Program-made: the position numbers and the translations under genes | The notes under the pieces: model-generated | Told to the model about the DNA's origin: nothing | The model's input: the letters and a program-made list of their open reading frames with translations, nothing else | The model's database searches: none | NCBI GenBank assembly: GCA_028583605.1 | Contig: CM053327.1 | Coordinates: 2,790,001 to 2,854,000 of the forward strand | Direction of reading: 5' to 3' | Length of the DNA stretch: 64,000 nt | Source: Dastarcus helophoroides | Lineage: Eukaryota; Arthropoda; Insecta; Coleoptera; Bothrideridae | Part shown: in pieces, positions 22,560 through 33,016 of the stretch | Layout of the letters: each line of letters opens with the position of its first letter | Position numbering within the stretch: position 1 is the first letter of the stretch

Positions 22560-25500
22560 AAGGTTTTTTTTTTAAATCATGACTTTTCTACAACTCTTGT
22601 TAAGAGTTTAAGCTAGAAATTAAATAAAATTTCAAAATGTAAAAAATAATGTTCGAAATTACAAAATTAATATTACGATTTTCAAAAAAGTGCAGAAATT
22701 TTTACGGACACAACTTGGAACTTTAACTAGCAATTTTGTTGAAATAATTTAAAATTTAAATAAAGTGAAAAGTAGTAAATATAAAGCTGATTAATATTCA
22801 AAAAAAAAACTTGTTGAAATTTAAAAAAGTCATAAATTGCCTCTTACAAATAAAGACTCAATTTTGCAAACAGAAAAAGAAAAAAAAAGAAGTCATTTGA
22901 GAAAAATTAAGACAAAAATAATGAAAGCTTGAGTGTTAACTAAAAAATGTTTAAAAAAGGCGAAGTTTTGAGATAAAATTGATATTCTTGAAAAGGAAAA
23001 CACTAAAAAAAAGTTTGATGGTTTTTTTCATTAATGTCGAGTTTTTACTCGAAATTTTCGTTTTTTCTCAAAATTCTAAGTTTACATTTTTAAATTTTTA
23101 TTATTTTCGAGAAACTAGAAATTTTGAAAAGAAATCGAAATTTGAAAAATGTCTTTAAAAATGTTGAGGTAAAAGATGGATAAGTCGGGATCAGATAAAC
23201 TTTTAGAAAACAGTCAATAATTCAAAGGATCAAAAATTACAATAAAAAAATTAGAAACCAGAAAAAAAACATAATTTCAAAATTTAGAAAAAAATAACTT
23301 ACGTAATATACATATATAGAAAATACCATTATTTTTAGAAAAACCTCAAATTGTAAAATAAATTGCATTTATTACAAAAGGCATGAATTTTTTATTCTGA
23401 GAAGAAATTGAATATTTTTATAAAAAGTCTAAATTTCAAAATTCAAATCGAAATTTCAGGTAAAATGTGAAAATTGGAACTGAAATCCACACTGATAATT
23501 TATATTGCCTAGACTCTACATTAATATTACAAAGAAAGAACTTCTGCTCGATTGAAAAACTTAAACATTTTGTTTTATAAGCTAAAAATAAAGTTTTCGA
23601 AAGCAATTTAGGTTCCATAAAACAAAATTTTCAAAGGTTGAAAAGGCGAAAATTCAAAAACCTAAGAAAGTCAAAATTTAAAATAAAATAAATTTAAAAT
23701 ATTACCTTTTTAAAAATTTTAAAATTATAAAACCAAGACAGAACTTTAAAAAGGGTTCAAACTTTAAAAAAACCGAAATATTTTTTTTTAATTTTAGAGC
23801 AAGTCAAACTTTCGAAAATAAGACATAATTTTCAAAAAAAGTCTAAATTTTGAGAAACAGTCGAACATTTGGAAAGTGGTTGAAATGATTGATAAAAGTG
23901 AAAATTATGAACAAGAACAAAATTTTCAAAGTCGACATACTCAAGAAATAAAAAAATGCTACAGTTGGTATTTTGATAGAAGTGAAAATTATAAAAAAAC
24001 AAAATTTTGAATGTCAATATTTTGGAAAAAAAAAATTCAAAAACTTACCAAGAAAAATATTTCAAAACTTGGAATAAAATATGACATTTCGAAAAAAAAA
24101 TTGAAATTTTGAAACAAAAATTAAAAATATTGACAAAAATACAAAATTTGGAAAAAAATTAAAGATACATATTTTAATAAGGTTAAAAGATTCCAAAAAA
24201 ATAGAATTTTTCAAAGGCCAAAATAAGTAAAGTAAAAGCTGAGAGAACAAATCAAATTTGTGAAAATCGATCGAAAATTTAAAATAAAGTGGATATTGCT
24301 AAAAAAAAATCGTGAAACTTTAGAGTAAACGAAATTCCTCCAAAAAGTAAAGTATAAAAATAAAAATTCTGAAGAAATTTGAAATGTTCAAAAAAAAACA
24401 AAAAATCTAAAAAAGGTCAAACTCTCAAGAAGAAGAATCGAAATTGGAACAAAAAGTAAACATCTTTGTTAATTTTTTGTAACAAGTAGAATTTTTTGAA
24501 AAATTCAAATATTTGAAAAAAGTAGAAGAGAATGTTGAGTGGAAATTTTGAAAAAGTATTCAAAAAAGCAGAAGTAAATTTTTGCCATAATGTCGAAATT
24601 TGTAAAAGTAAAGTATCTTAAAAGTTGAAATTTTGGAAAGACGAAATCGAAGATCAAAGTTTTTATAATAATCTAAAGTTTAAAAAAAAGTCATTTTTAA
24701 AAATATGAAAATCTTGAAAAACCTTGAAACTTTCTAGTTAGATTTAAAAATAAAATGGAATTTTAAAATGTCGAATCAAGAAAAAAAAGAAAATCAAAAT
24801 ATGCAAAACTCCAAAAAAAATTAAAATCCCGAAGGGACGATATTTCGAGAACATCGAAATTTTGAAAAAAGTAGCAATATTCAAAAAAGGTGATGTTTTT
24901 TAAAAAAAAATTGAAAATTAAAAAAGAATAAATCTTAAAAAAAGTCGCGGCTTTTCAAAAATTCATAACTTCTAGTAAAAGTCGATATTTTCGAAATTTT
25001 TTTAAAAAAGTAGAATTTTGCAAAAACGGTCAAATTTTTCAATTAAAGTGGATATCGAATAAAATCTTCTTTAAAAAATTGCAATTTTTAAAGGTCAAAA
25101 TTTAATTTAATCGAAAATTTCAAAAAGTTAGAAATATTCAAAAAATGTGGTTTTCCAAAAAATAGTTGACATTTAAAAAATATTGAATCCTTTTAAAAAA
25201 AGTGAAAATGGTTTTTAAAAAATCCCGGTTTTCCAAAAAGTCGTAACTTCGAATAAAATTCAATATTTTCGAAAATTTTTAAAAGGAGTAGAATTGTGCA
25301 ATAAAGCTCAAATCTTCCAAATAAGGTGGAAATTGAAAAAAAAATCGATTTTTTTCGAAATCGCAACTTTTAAAGGTCAAAATTTTGAAAAAAGTTGACA
25401 TGTTTAAAGGAAGAAAATTTAAAAAAAGGGTAGAATTTCAAAAAAATTAAAATTTTGAGAAGGTCGAAAATTCGATGATCGAAATTTTCAGTCAACATTT

Positions 25501-26440
25501 ATTAAAAAAAATGAGATTTCTCAAAAAAACAGAATTCTTTAAAAATAATCGAGATTTATAACAATTTTGACCCTTTAACATTTTTTATAAACTTGGACTT
25601 TTTCCAAAATTTAAAATTTATTCTTACAACAAAAAAATCTGCTCTTTCAACTGCTCTTTTTTCAATAAGTTTTCGTTGTAAATTTTAAACTTCTTTTGTA
25701 ATATTCCTGTCTAAGATTTTCGTTTTCTTGGTTTAAGTTCGAGTGACTCATTTTTAGTTTTTTATTTAAAAAAAGAAAACATTTTGAAAATTCTCGAAAT
25801 AAAAGTCCAAATTGCAAGAAATAACTGTAAAATTAGGAAAAATATTCAATATAAAAATTTCGATTTACGTTAAAATTTTGAGTATAAAGTGAATATTTTT
25901 TTCTTTAATGTGAAAGTTATGAGTTTCTAATCTACTTTTAGAAAAAAATTGGAGATTCAAAGTGTAAAGTCAAAATTTGGAGATAAAAGTTATGTGGTTT
26001 AATGTAATAGTTTCAAAAAGCAATTGAAATTTCTGAAAGAAAATCTTACAGCTATGAAACATGTTGAATTTAAAAAAAGTCCGCAATTTAGAGCTAAAAT
26101 CAAACTTTTGAAAAAAAATAAGCTCTGCTAAGAAATGTTAAAATTATAAATTGAAAAACAAAATTCGAAATCTTGAGTTTATAGCAGAGATGGTCAAGCT
26201 TTGAATTAAAAATTCCAGGTGAGCTACAAAATGGAAAATGATTCGAATAATTAATGATTATAATAAAAAAATAGCAAATTTGGAACACTGCAAAAGATTC
26301 AAAATTTTAAGAAGATATTCATTTGCAAAATTTAGACTTATAATTGATATTTCATATTTCGAGAAAATACTCAGTCAATCGAGTTGAAATTTTAAATGCT
26401 ATTAAAATGAAAACTTAGCATTTTTATAGATAGGTTTTGA
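22560..26440. repeat. Degenerate A/T array, mainly A-rich polarity
   Basis: Dense GAAAAAAGTCGAAATTT / AAATTTTGAAAAA words. A T-rich block at 25560-25760 interrupts the polarity. The left neighbour at 22504 (CAAGGGTGGACAAATACGG) could be a hAT-like end. No coding sequence supported. Confidence 0.6.
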
Positions 26441-26617
26441 GAATTGATATACCAATCTTGTCCCCTAAAACCAAGAAAGATTGAATAGCCCACAAACACT
26501 TGCTCTGTCGCTCTGAGAGTAACTGTTGCGTTTTTTAATCTTTCTTGGGTTCAAGGGACAAGATTTGTATATCAATTTTTGAAGATAACCAAGAACCAGT
26601 TCGTTTCACCAAATAAA
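26440..26617 (+). mobile_element. Fold-back MITE copy 3
   Basis: Left arm GAATTGATATACCAATCTTG then TCCCCTAAAACCAAGAAAG. Right arm CTTTCTTGGGTTCAAGGGAC then AAGATTTGTATATCAATTTT. Tail ATAACCAAGAACCAGTTCG. The central core (the CGCGTTTCGATAGCC part) is shortened and replaced, giving a near-minimal hairpin. Confidence 0.8.
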
Positions 26618-26864
26618 AATAATAATAGTAATTTATTTTGACTGTTTTAATAAAATTGTGAATAAAACCTTGACATTTTTTTATTTCCAGTTTTAATCTT
26701 TTATTTCTAGAAAAAATCCAAATTTAAAGGGAACAATTGTGCAGTTTTAGAATGAAATCTAAATTTCAATTTAATCAAAAGCTAAAGTTCGAGACAACAA
26801 GCCAAATTCATATATAAAGATGTCTCAAACTTTCAACTCTGTCCTTAAAACATTCAAATTTAAA

Positions 26865-27846
26865 TAGGATGGACCATAAGTAATGGTACATAGAGCAATG
26901 GTGGATTTTTCGAATAAGAATAATATGATTTAGCTACATTTACCTTATACCAAAAGTTGACATTAACAGAGATACAGGGTGCCAAAGTAATCATAAGAAT
27001 TTACTAATAATATTATTACTTAAATTTTGAAAATCTCAATAAAGAAAATCCAAAAAATGAAGACGTAATTTATTTTCTAATATAGAGATGTCAGATATGT
27101 TCTCTAAGTCCGCACAAGAAAATGTTAATATTCTGGGTACTCAAAGCAGATATTTGGAGATGAATTTCAATAAAAGACACCCAGATTTTTAATTATTTAC
27201 AATCCCTTTACATGAAAAAGGTCATTTCCGACATAATTATTTTTGAAAATAAATTTTGTTTTAGTATTTTATTTAAATTTGTTTTAGAAATTTAAAAAAT
27301 ATGTGTAATAATAATGTCAGTAGAGTAATATTTGATATAAACTATTTTAGACTCATTTTAATTTTGAAACCTACTGCGAAAAATTCACATTTACATAACT
27401 TAAAGCAAACGTAGCCAAACTTTGAAGGCAAATATCTTGAAAACGGTTGCTTGTATCAACATTTAGAAAGTATACCTTTTTTTCGTAAAAAATGTAGGTT
27501 AATAAAAATATCTATTTAAAATAAGTGTACATGAAGGCACAAAAAGTTATGATGCTTTAGAATAAAACAAGGTAGCGCAAGTGGCGCCCCCTATGAGTTA
27601 CCGACAATCTGTTAGCAAATTAGAATTTCTTGACCAAAGAAACCCCCCTGTGTCAAATTTCTTGTCTATAGTGAAATGTGTTCATCAGTTATGCGAAAAA
27701 ATCACATTTTTTTTTTCAAGTTTGACACCCTGTATCTCTGTTAATATCAACTTTTGGTGTAAGGTAAATGTAAATGTAAATCACGTTATTTTTATACGAA
27801 AAATCTACTTTTGCTCTATGTACCATTACTTATGGTCCAGCCTGTA
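26865..27846. mobile_element. Long-TIR MITE, Tc1/mariner type (about 980 bp)
   Basis: The left end TAGGATGGACCATAAGTAAT and the right end read on the minus strand (TACAGGCTGGACCATAAGTA) continue as matching inverted repeats for about 120 bases. They include GGTACATAGAGCAA, ATTTTTCG, and ACAGAGATACAGGGTG. The element is TA-bounded. The interior has no recognisable transposase; an 88-codon frame at 27581-27847 runs into the TIR and is not a gene. Confidence 0.75.
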
Positions 27847-27849
27847 GAT

Positions 27850-28455
27850 TAAAACGTAGATTTCAAGAAAAGTATTATTATTTTTGGAAAAAGACCACAT
27901 TTCGTGTTAGAAGTCGTAATATTAGAAAAACAAACACATAAAAACTCAAATTTAAATAGAAAATTTTAAGACAAACTTCAAAATTTTAAAGAAAAAATCA
28001 AATCTCTTAACAACATTTTTTTCAAAACAAACATTTTTAGATATTTTTAGGTTTTAAGGAAATTTGCTCACAAATGTCTTTTTCAGCAAGAACAAGAAAT
28101 TTATAAAACGCTACAAATTATACTTTTTAAATTCCACCTATAAATTTCCAGTTTTCTTTTTGACCTATTTTTCAAAATTTCGATAAACTTAAAATTTAAA
28201 AACTGCTTATTTTAAATAATTTGTAGAATTTTTGACCTTTATATTACATATCACACTAAAGTTAAATTTTTCAAATTTCTCTGATTCTAACATTGAAGTT
28301 TCGACTTTTTTCTAGAAGTTTTGACTTCAATCTGAAGACATGAATTTGGTAAATAAATAGGATGGATATACCTTCTTTTCGCCATAATCACCAGAATCGT
28401 ATCGAAGTCACTGCGAGCAACACGTGGCTTGCGAGCTACCGGTCAGGCACTAATG
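27850..28455 (-). mobile_element. A/T-rich segment ending in a hAT-like terminus
   Basis: Read on the minus strand from 28455 the end is CATTAGTGCCTGACCGGTAG then CTCGCAAGCCACGTG. This aligns with the terminus at 62288 (CAGTGGTGCCCAACCTGTAG then CTCGCGAACCACGTG). The remainder is the familiar A/T array. The mate may be near 22504. Confidence 0.5.
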
Positions 28456-28589
28456 GTCCATAACAATTGAAATAATAGGAAAAAATTAAAAGTGTGAATT
28501 CTGCATTTCGGAAAGAAAAAGGTGGCATTGAAGAAAATATTTAAAATCTGTTTAACAAAAATTATACATAATTTTGGTGTAAATACTAG

Positions 28590-28936
28590 TGTTGCGTGTT
28601 ATCGGTTCGAAAACTAAATCTTCGTGAACTGTAAACACTTTATTTCACACTTATTTCGGAACACTATAATTATGATTTGGACTATCCAACTATCACACTA
28701 TCCGATTAACTAACCAACCGACTAAATAACTCAGGGAGAAACAACCGCATATTTATAGGTACCATTCAGGTTTCGAGAACGGAACTTCGTACGGATAAGA
28801 CTTATCGCTTGCGGAAACTTCTACAGCGCATATCTTCCGTATGATTTATTCTCAAGGCCGCTTCCCATTATTAAATGTTTCTAGAGAATTCCTTACACAA
28901 TCACTAATACAAAATTTATAACTAAATTTTTTTACA
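28590..28936 (-). repeat. Solo LTR, copy 2, complete with target duplication
   Basis: 347 bp starting TG and ending CA, flanked by a perfect 4-bp direct repeat CTAG (28586-28589 and 28937-28940). On the minus strand it contains a TATA box (CCTATAAATATGCGG) and a later AATAAAG signal, the order expected for U3-R. No internal retrotransposon sequence adjoins, so it is a recombination product. The 4-bp duplication is common for Ty3/gypsy-type integrases; the superfamily cannot be proved from an LTR. Confidence 0.85.
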
Positions 28937-28940
28937 CTAG

Positions 28941-30021
28941 TGATAAAAGTCGAAATAATAAAAATAAAACTCAATATTCCTAAAAAAATTAAAAATATAT
29001 TTTAAAACTGACGTTTTTGGTACCTACAATATAAAAACAACTTCACATTTGAAATTTTAATGTAAAACTGAAATTGAAGCGAGAAGTAAAGTTTTATTAA
29101 CTGTGGACTTTTGAATCTGCACTGAACCGAAATAAACCGATATTTCGGTTCGGTTCCGATTTTCGTTTCGACAGATCTAACGGTTTTCAGTTCAGTGCTG
29201 GTTCGTAGCCCTAGTATGTACAATCGCACAATCCACAAATTGTTAAACCAAATGGATACAAAGCAATATACTTAGTCCTTTACAAGCCTTTTCCATTCAC
29301 CTAAATGGACAGAAACATATTTGCCCTAAATTTTGAAAACTTCCGTACAATCCAACTTATTTAAATTTAGGCCAAATGCACACGAAAACTATCAGCAATT
29401 CACCGCCGGTGATTTGAAGCCGATGATACGTGACCGGCAACTTGCTCAAAACACTCAAGCAACACGTACAATGGAAAACAAATCGATAAAAAATCCCCTG
29501 CCCGATGTTGGTTGCTGTCGGCTAACAAAAGGATGCCGAAACAAAAGTTCAGTAAGTGGGTTATCAAAAAATGCCGAACCTGTCCGAGTAAACTTTTATA
29601 TACTATTTAGCGGATTTATTTCGGGACTTTCTCCTACGCCTTCGGTGACCGGTAGGTGCTTTTTTTGCATTTTATAGGTGGTATAAAAAGGCACTTAATT
29701 CCCGTCGAACATTGCCAGGGTCAGAACGAAATCTAAGGTCTGTGTCAGCATTCAAATTGCTTATCAACGTCGAACAACTCTCACCGCAGCCCAAACTTTA
29801 TTGGTATCGCTGGCAGCTAGCATTTATTAGAAGGTTCGATAGCCGTATTAAAGCCCCAACGAGAGAAGAGCGATAGCTGAAACTATTAATAATTGCACCA
29901 TCCTTGGATTTACCTAAAACTTCCTAAAATGAATATATTTTCTCTTTATCGGTTAACAACATCGGCGTCGTTAAATTTACTTCATGAAGAGAAAGTCTAA
30001 AAGTATAACTAAATGAATATA
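28941..30021. other. Non-array sequence; possible promoter-like motif
   Basis: 29100-29240 holds CGGTTCGGTTCCG-type palindromic words. 29300-29930 is less AT-rich, with a 114-codon frame (29333-29677) of no recognisable family. GGTATAAAAAGGCAC at 29677-29691, followed about 30 bases later by CATTGCCAGGGTCAG, resembles a TATA/initiator pair, without any supported transcript. Confidence 0.25.
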
Positions 30022-31900
30022 TACAGTGCTAGTCTGTAACTTGGAAAAAATTCAGTAAATCAAATGACAGTTTTTTTCCGAAATATGTTTGGACACGTCA
30101 ATTAATATTTTAAGATGCTCTCTTTTTGATGCAGGAAAATTTTATACAGCATGTCCCAAATTTAAGATATGACGTCATTGACAATTTTTTTAAATGACAA
30201 CTCTATTTTTCTCTTAACTGTCCTTAAAGGGTATATCAAGTTACAGATGCATAACAAATTTTAATTTTTTTTCCTTGTTATTATAATAAAAAAATATTTA
30301 GAGATTTAATAACTAATTCGAAAAATCAGGAAATCTAATTGAATTTAATACAATTTTCATAAATTAAAAAAATGGCGTATCAGAAGGTATTCGTTTGAGA
30401 TTTTTTGTCAAACTGGGTTGACATCTTATCATAATCTTATAGAAAAAGTTAATAAGAACAATGTAGAGTAGTAGTATCGTATTGATCGAAGAGGCTATTA
30501 GTTTGTCCTTTAGTGAAAAAAACCATTTATTAAAAAAACGACCAAAATGCCTCACTTAACTCAAACCCACAAGATTAAAATATTAATAATGATTGGCTAT
30601 GGAGATAGAACAAAAACACAAGATGATGTTATTCGAGAAGTATCTTGATTTACCACCCATATCGCCGAGTAAGCAAGTTTGAAAAACAGTTTCGGGAAAA
30701 TGGGCATTTAAAAAAAAACAAGTAATCCTCGTTAGAATGCGCTTAATAAAGATGTCAAAATTGATATATTTCTTCCTGTCCAAGAAAATTCTTATGTCCC
30801 TACTAGTCAGATAAGTAGGGAACTCGTCTTCAGTTGCAAGAATTCTGAAAAAGCAAAAATGTCATCCTTATAAAATGACAATCCTCCATGAACTCTTAAA
30901 AGATGATCCTGATAGAAGCCTCCGGTTTTGCGAACAAATGATGGATCTACTGAATAGAAATGTTCTGTTTTCAGATAAATCAACGTTTATGTTAAAAGGT
31001 AAGTTAAATCGTCAAAATTGTCATTACTGGACAGAAAACAACCCACACTAAATGAGGGAAGGCCAGCACTCAATATCCAGAGAAAATAAATGTTTGGGCA
31101 GGGATTGTTGATGATCGAGTTATAGGACCAGTTTTCTTCCAAGGAAATCTCAATGGGACAGGATATTTAGAATTCTTGCAGGAAAATATAGTTCCTGATT
31201 TAGCTATTTTGTTTCCTGATCCGGTAAAAGCAGATATCCCGAATAGAAACATCTGGTTTCAACAAGGACGGAGCCCCTCCTTATTTTGAAAGACCTGTCC
31301 GTGAGTATCTGGATGATGTATTTCCCAGGCAGATGAATTGGTAGAAGAGGACCTTTTGAATGGCCATTCAGGTCTCCAGACTTAAACACCTATGGACTAT
31401 TTCTTGTAGGGGTATTTCAAGAGCAAAATTTGTAAGACCAAACCTGCAAATATTGAGAAGTTGAAAGGACGAATAAGAAAGGAGTGTAGACTAATTTACC
31501 CCGAAGTAATTAGAAATGTTTAAAACGAGTTTCAGTTTCGTTCAGAATTGGTTGGTAAACGGACAAACGGACAACATTTTAAACATTTATTAAAGAAAGA
31601 TTATTGAGTTGAATCAGATTCCTTGATTTTTCAAATTAGTTAATATTTGGTAAATATCTTTTAAATTACAAAAAATAAAATATTGGAATTTGGTACGTAT
31701 ATGTAACTTGATATACTCTTTAAGATAGTCAAGAAAAAAGTAGAGTTACCATTTAAAAAAATTGTCGATGACGTCATATCCTTAAATTTGGGACATCAAA
31801 AATAGCGCAAATTAAAATATTAATTGACGTGTTCGAGTATATTTCCGAAAAAAAAACTGTCTTTAATTTACTGAATTTATTGTTACAGACTAGCATTGTA
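30022..31900 (+). mobile_element. IS630-Tc1-mariner superfamily transposon with long TIRs
   Basis: The left end TACAGTGCTAGTCTGTAAC and the right end read on the minus strand (TACAATGCTAGTCTGTAAC) are flanked by TA. Inverted similarity continues for roughly 200 bases, including ATGACGTCAT blocks near 30170 and 31767. The interior holds one broken transposase gene. A homologous but truncated copy lies at 50842. Length 1879 bp is about right for an autonomous element of this kind. Confidence 0.85.
30550..31620 (+). pseudogene. Transposase (DDE_3/IS630 type), degenerate
   Basis: Plus-strand pieces in several frames: HLTQTHKIKILIMIGYGDRT at about 30555 (N-terminal helix-turn-helix, DUF4817-like); PTSQISREL near 30800; VARILKKQKCHPYKM near 30835; LFSDKSTF near 30968 (first catalytic Asp); NRQNCHYWTENNPH near 31008; VFFQGNL-G-GYLEFLQ near 31130-31185; AILFPDPVKADIPNRNIWF near 31203; then QQGRSP/DGAPPYFERPVREYLDD near 31262-31318 (second Asp). 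The third Asp region (RSPDLN in relatives) is frameshifted near 31370, and a WGYF-SK-like segment follows near 31400-31435. At least four frame breaks make it inactive. Confidence 0.8.
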
Positions 31901-33016
31901 TAATACTTTTAATATTACAGCATGTCAGTAAAGCAAATTAGTGTCATAGTGACGCGAAACCGTAATTTTTCGCCCTATATAAAATCTCTAAACAAGCCAT
32001 TTTTATTTCAAAAATAATGGTCCTAAATTCGAAGGGGGACGGAAAGACGTAACTTTGCCCATGGCAAGAGCAAATACTCTTTTACACAAGATCTTGACGA
32101 ATTGGGACATATCCGAATGAACGTTGGAAAAAAGTTAAAAACGAAACCGATGTTGCATTTTGTGAATCAAAAAAATCGCAGCGGCTTATAAATGTAGGTT
32201 TTTTCATCAAAAACGTATTCATTTAATATAAAAATAATCCAAAATTTACGTTTTTGCCTAATACAATTTCGGAGTATTCTGAATATTAAAAGCGGCACGA
32301 AATTCTTTCGTTTTTATTTTATTATTTCCAGAAGAGCGAGCTCTGCAGTCAGATTTAGAGATATTATGCGTCAGAATATTAAAAACAGCCTTTCTGATCG
32401 CTTTCAAAGCGATTACGCAGCGAAACAGTTCGCTTTAGCGAAAGCTAATACAATATTTCTCAGCCTTTTTAACGACAGCAGCTTATAGAAGTTGCTAACT
32501 AAAAATCCAATTGACGGCCACTTAGAAGGCGAATAAAGATGCTCCTTATCGCTTTGATTCCAGGCTTAATGAAATTCTGTAAACATAGATCTGATAACGG
32601 TTGATGTGAAGTTTCCTAATATTATAACCAGGGCGTTCCTATCGGTGTTATATTTCCGTGTCCAGCACAGAGGCAATCATATGTTGGGGCAGCCAAATTT
32701 GCACTCAAAACATTTTTGTTCACTGACTAAAACAATATTCGAAATTTTTTTGAAATGAAAACTACTTTAGGCACGTAGAGCGATTTTGGATAGAAGAAAA
32801 ATCATTATTTGACGTCACCATCACGCTAATTTTACGACACCAACATGTTCTAATATTATAAATATTGTTTAGCTCTAATAAGATCCGGTATATTATTTTC
32901 ATGGCTCGGTGCCGAGTCGCGACACACTGTTTGGGAAACGCTGCGTTAATATGTTAGTAAGTCAGATTCCACTTTTACACATGAAGATAATAATTGCTAT
33001 CTTAAATAAATATATA
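31901..33016. other. Mixed sequence with hAT-like end at 32943 and a short open stretch
   Basis: Read on the minus strand from 32943 is CAGCGTTTCCCAAACAGTGT then GTCGCGACTCGGC, a classic hAT terminus; no mate was identified. At 32343-32490 the plus strand has about 49 codons (FRDIMRQNIKNSLSDRFQSD then YAAKQFALAKANTIFLSLF) of non-repetitive composition, ending at a stop; family unknown. Confidence 0.35.

Noticed and set aside
29333..29677. 114-codon plus frame
   Set aside because: No family resemblance and it runs into the TATA-like segment; kept only as a note.
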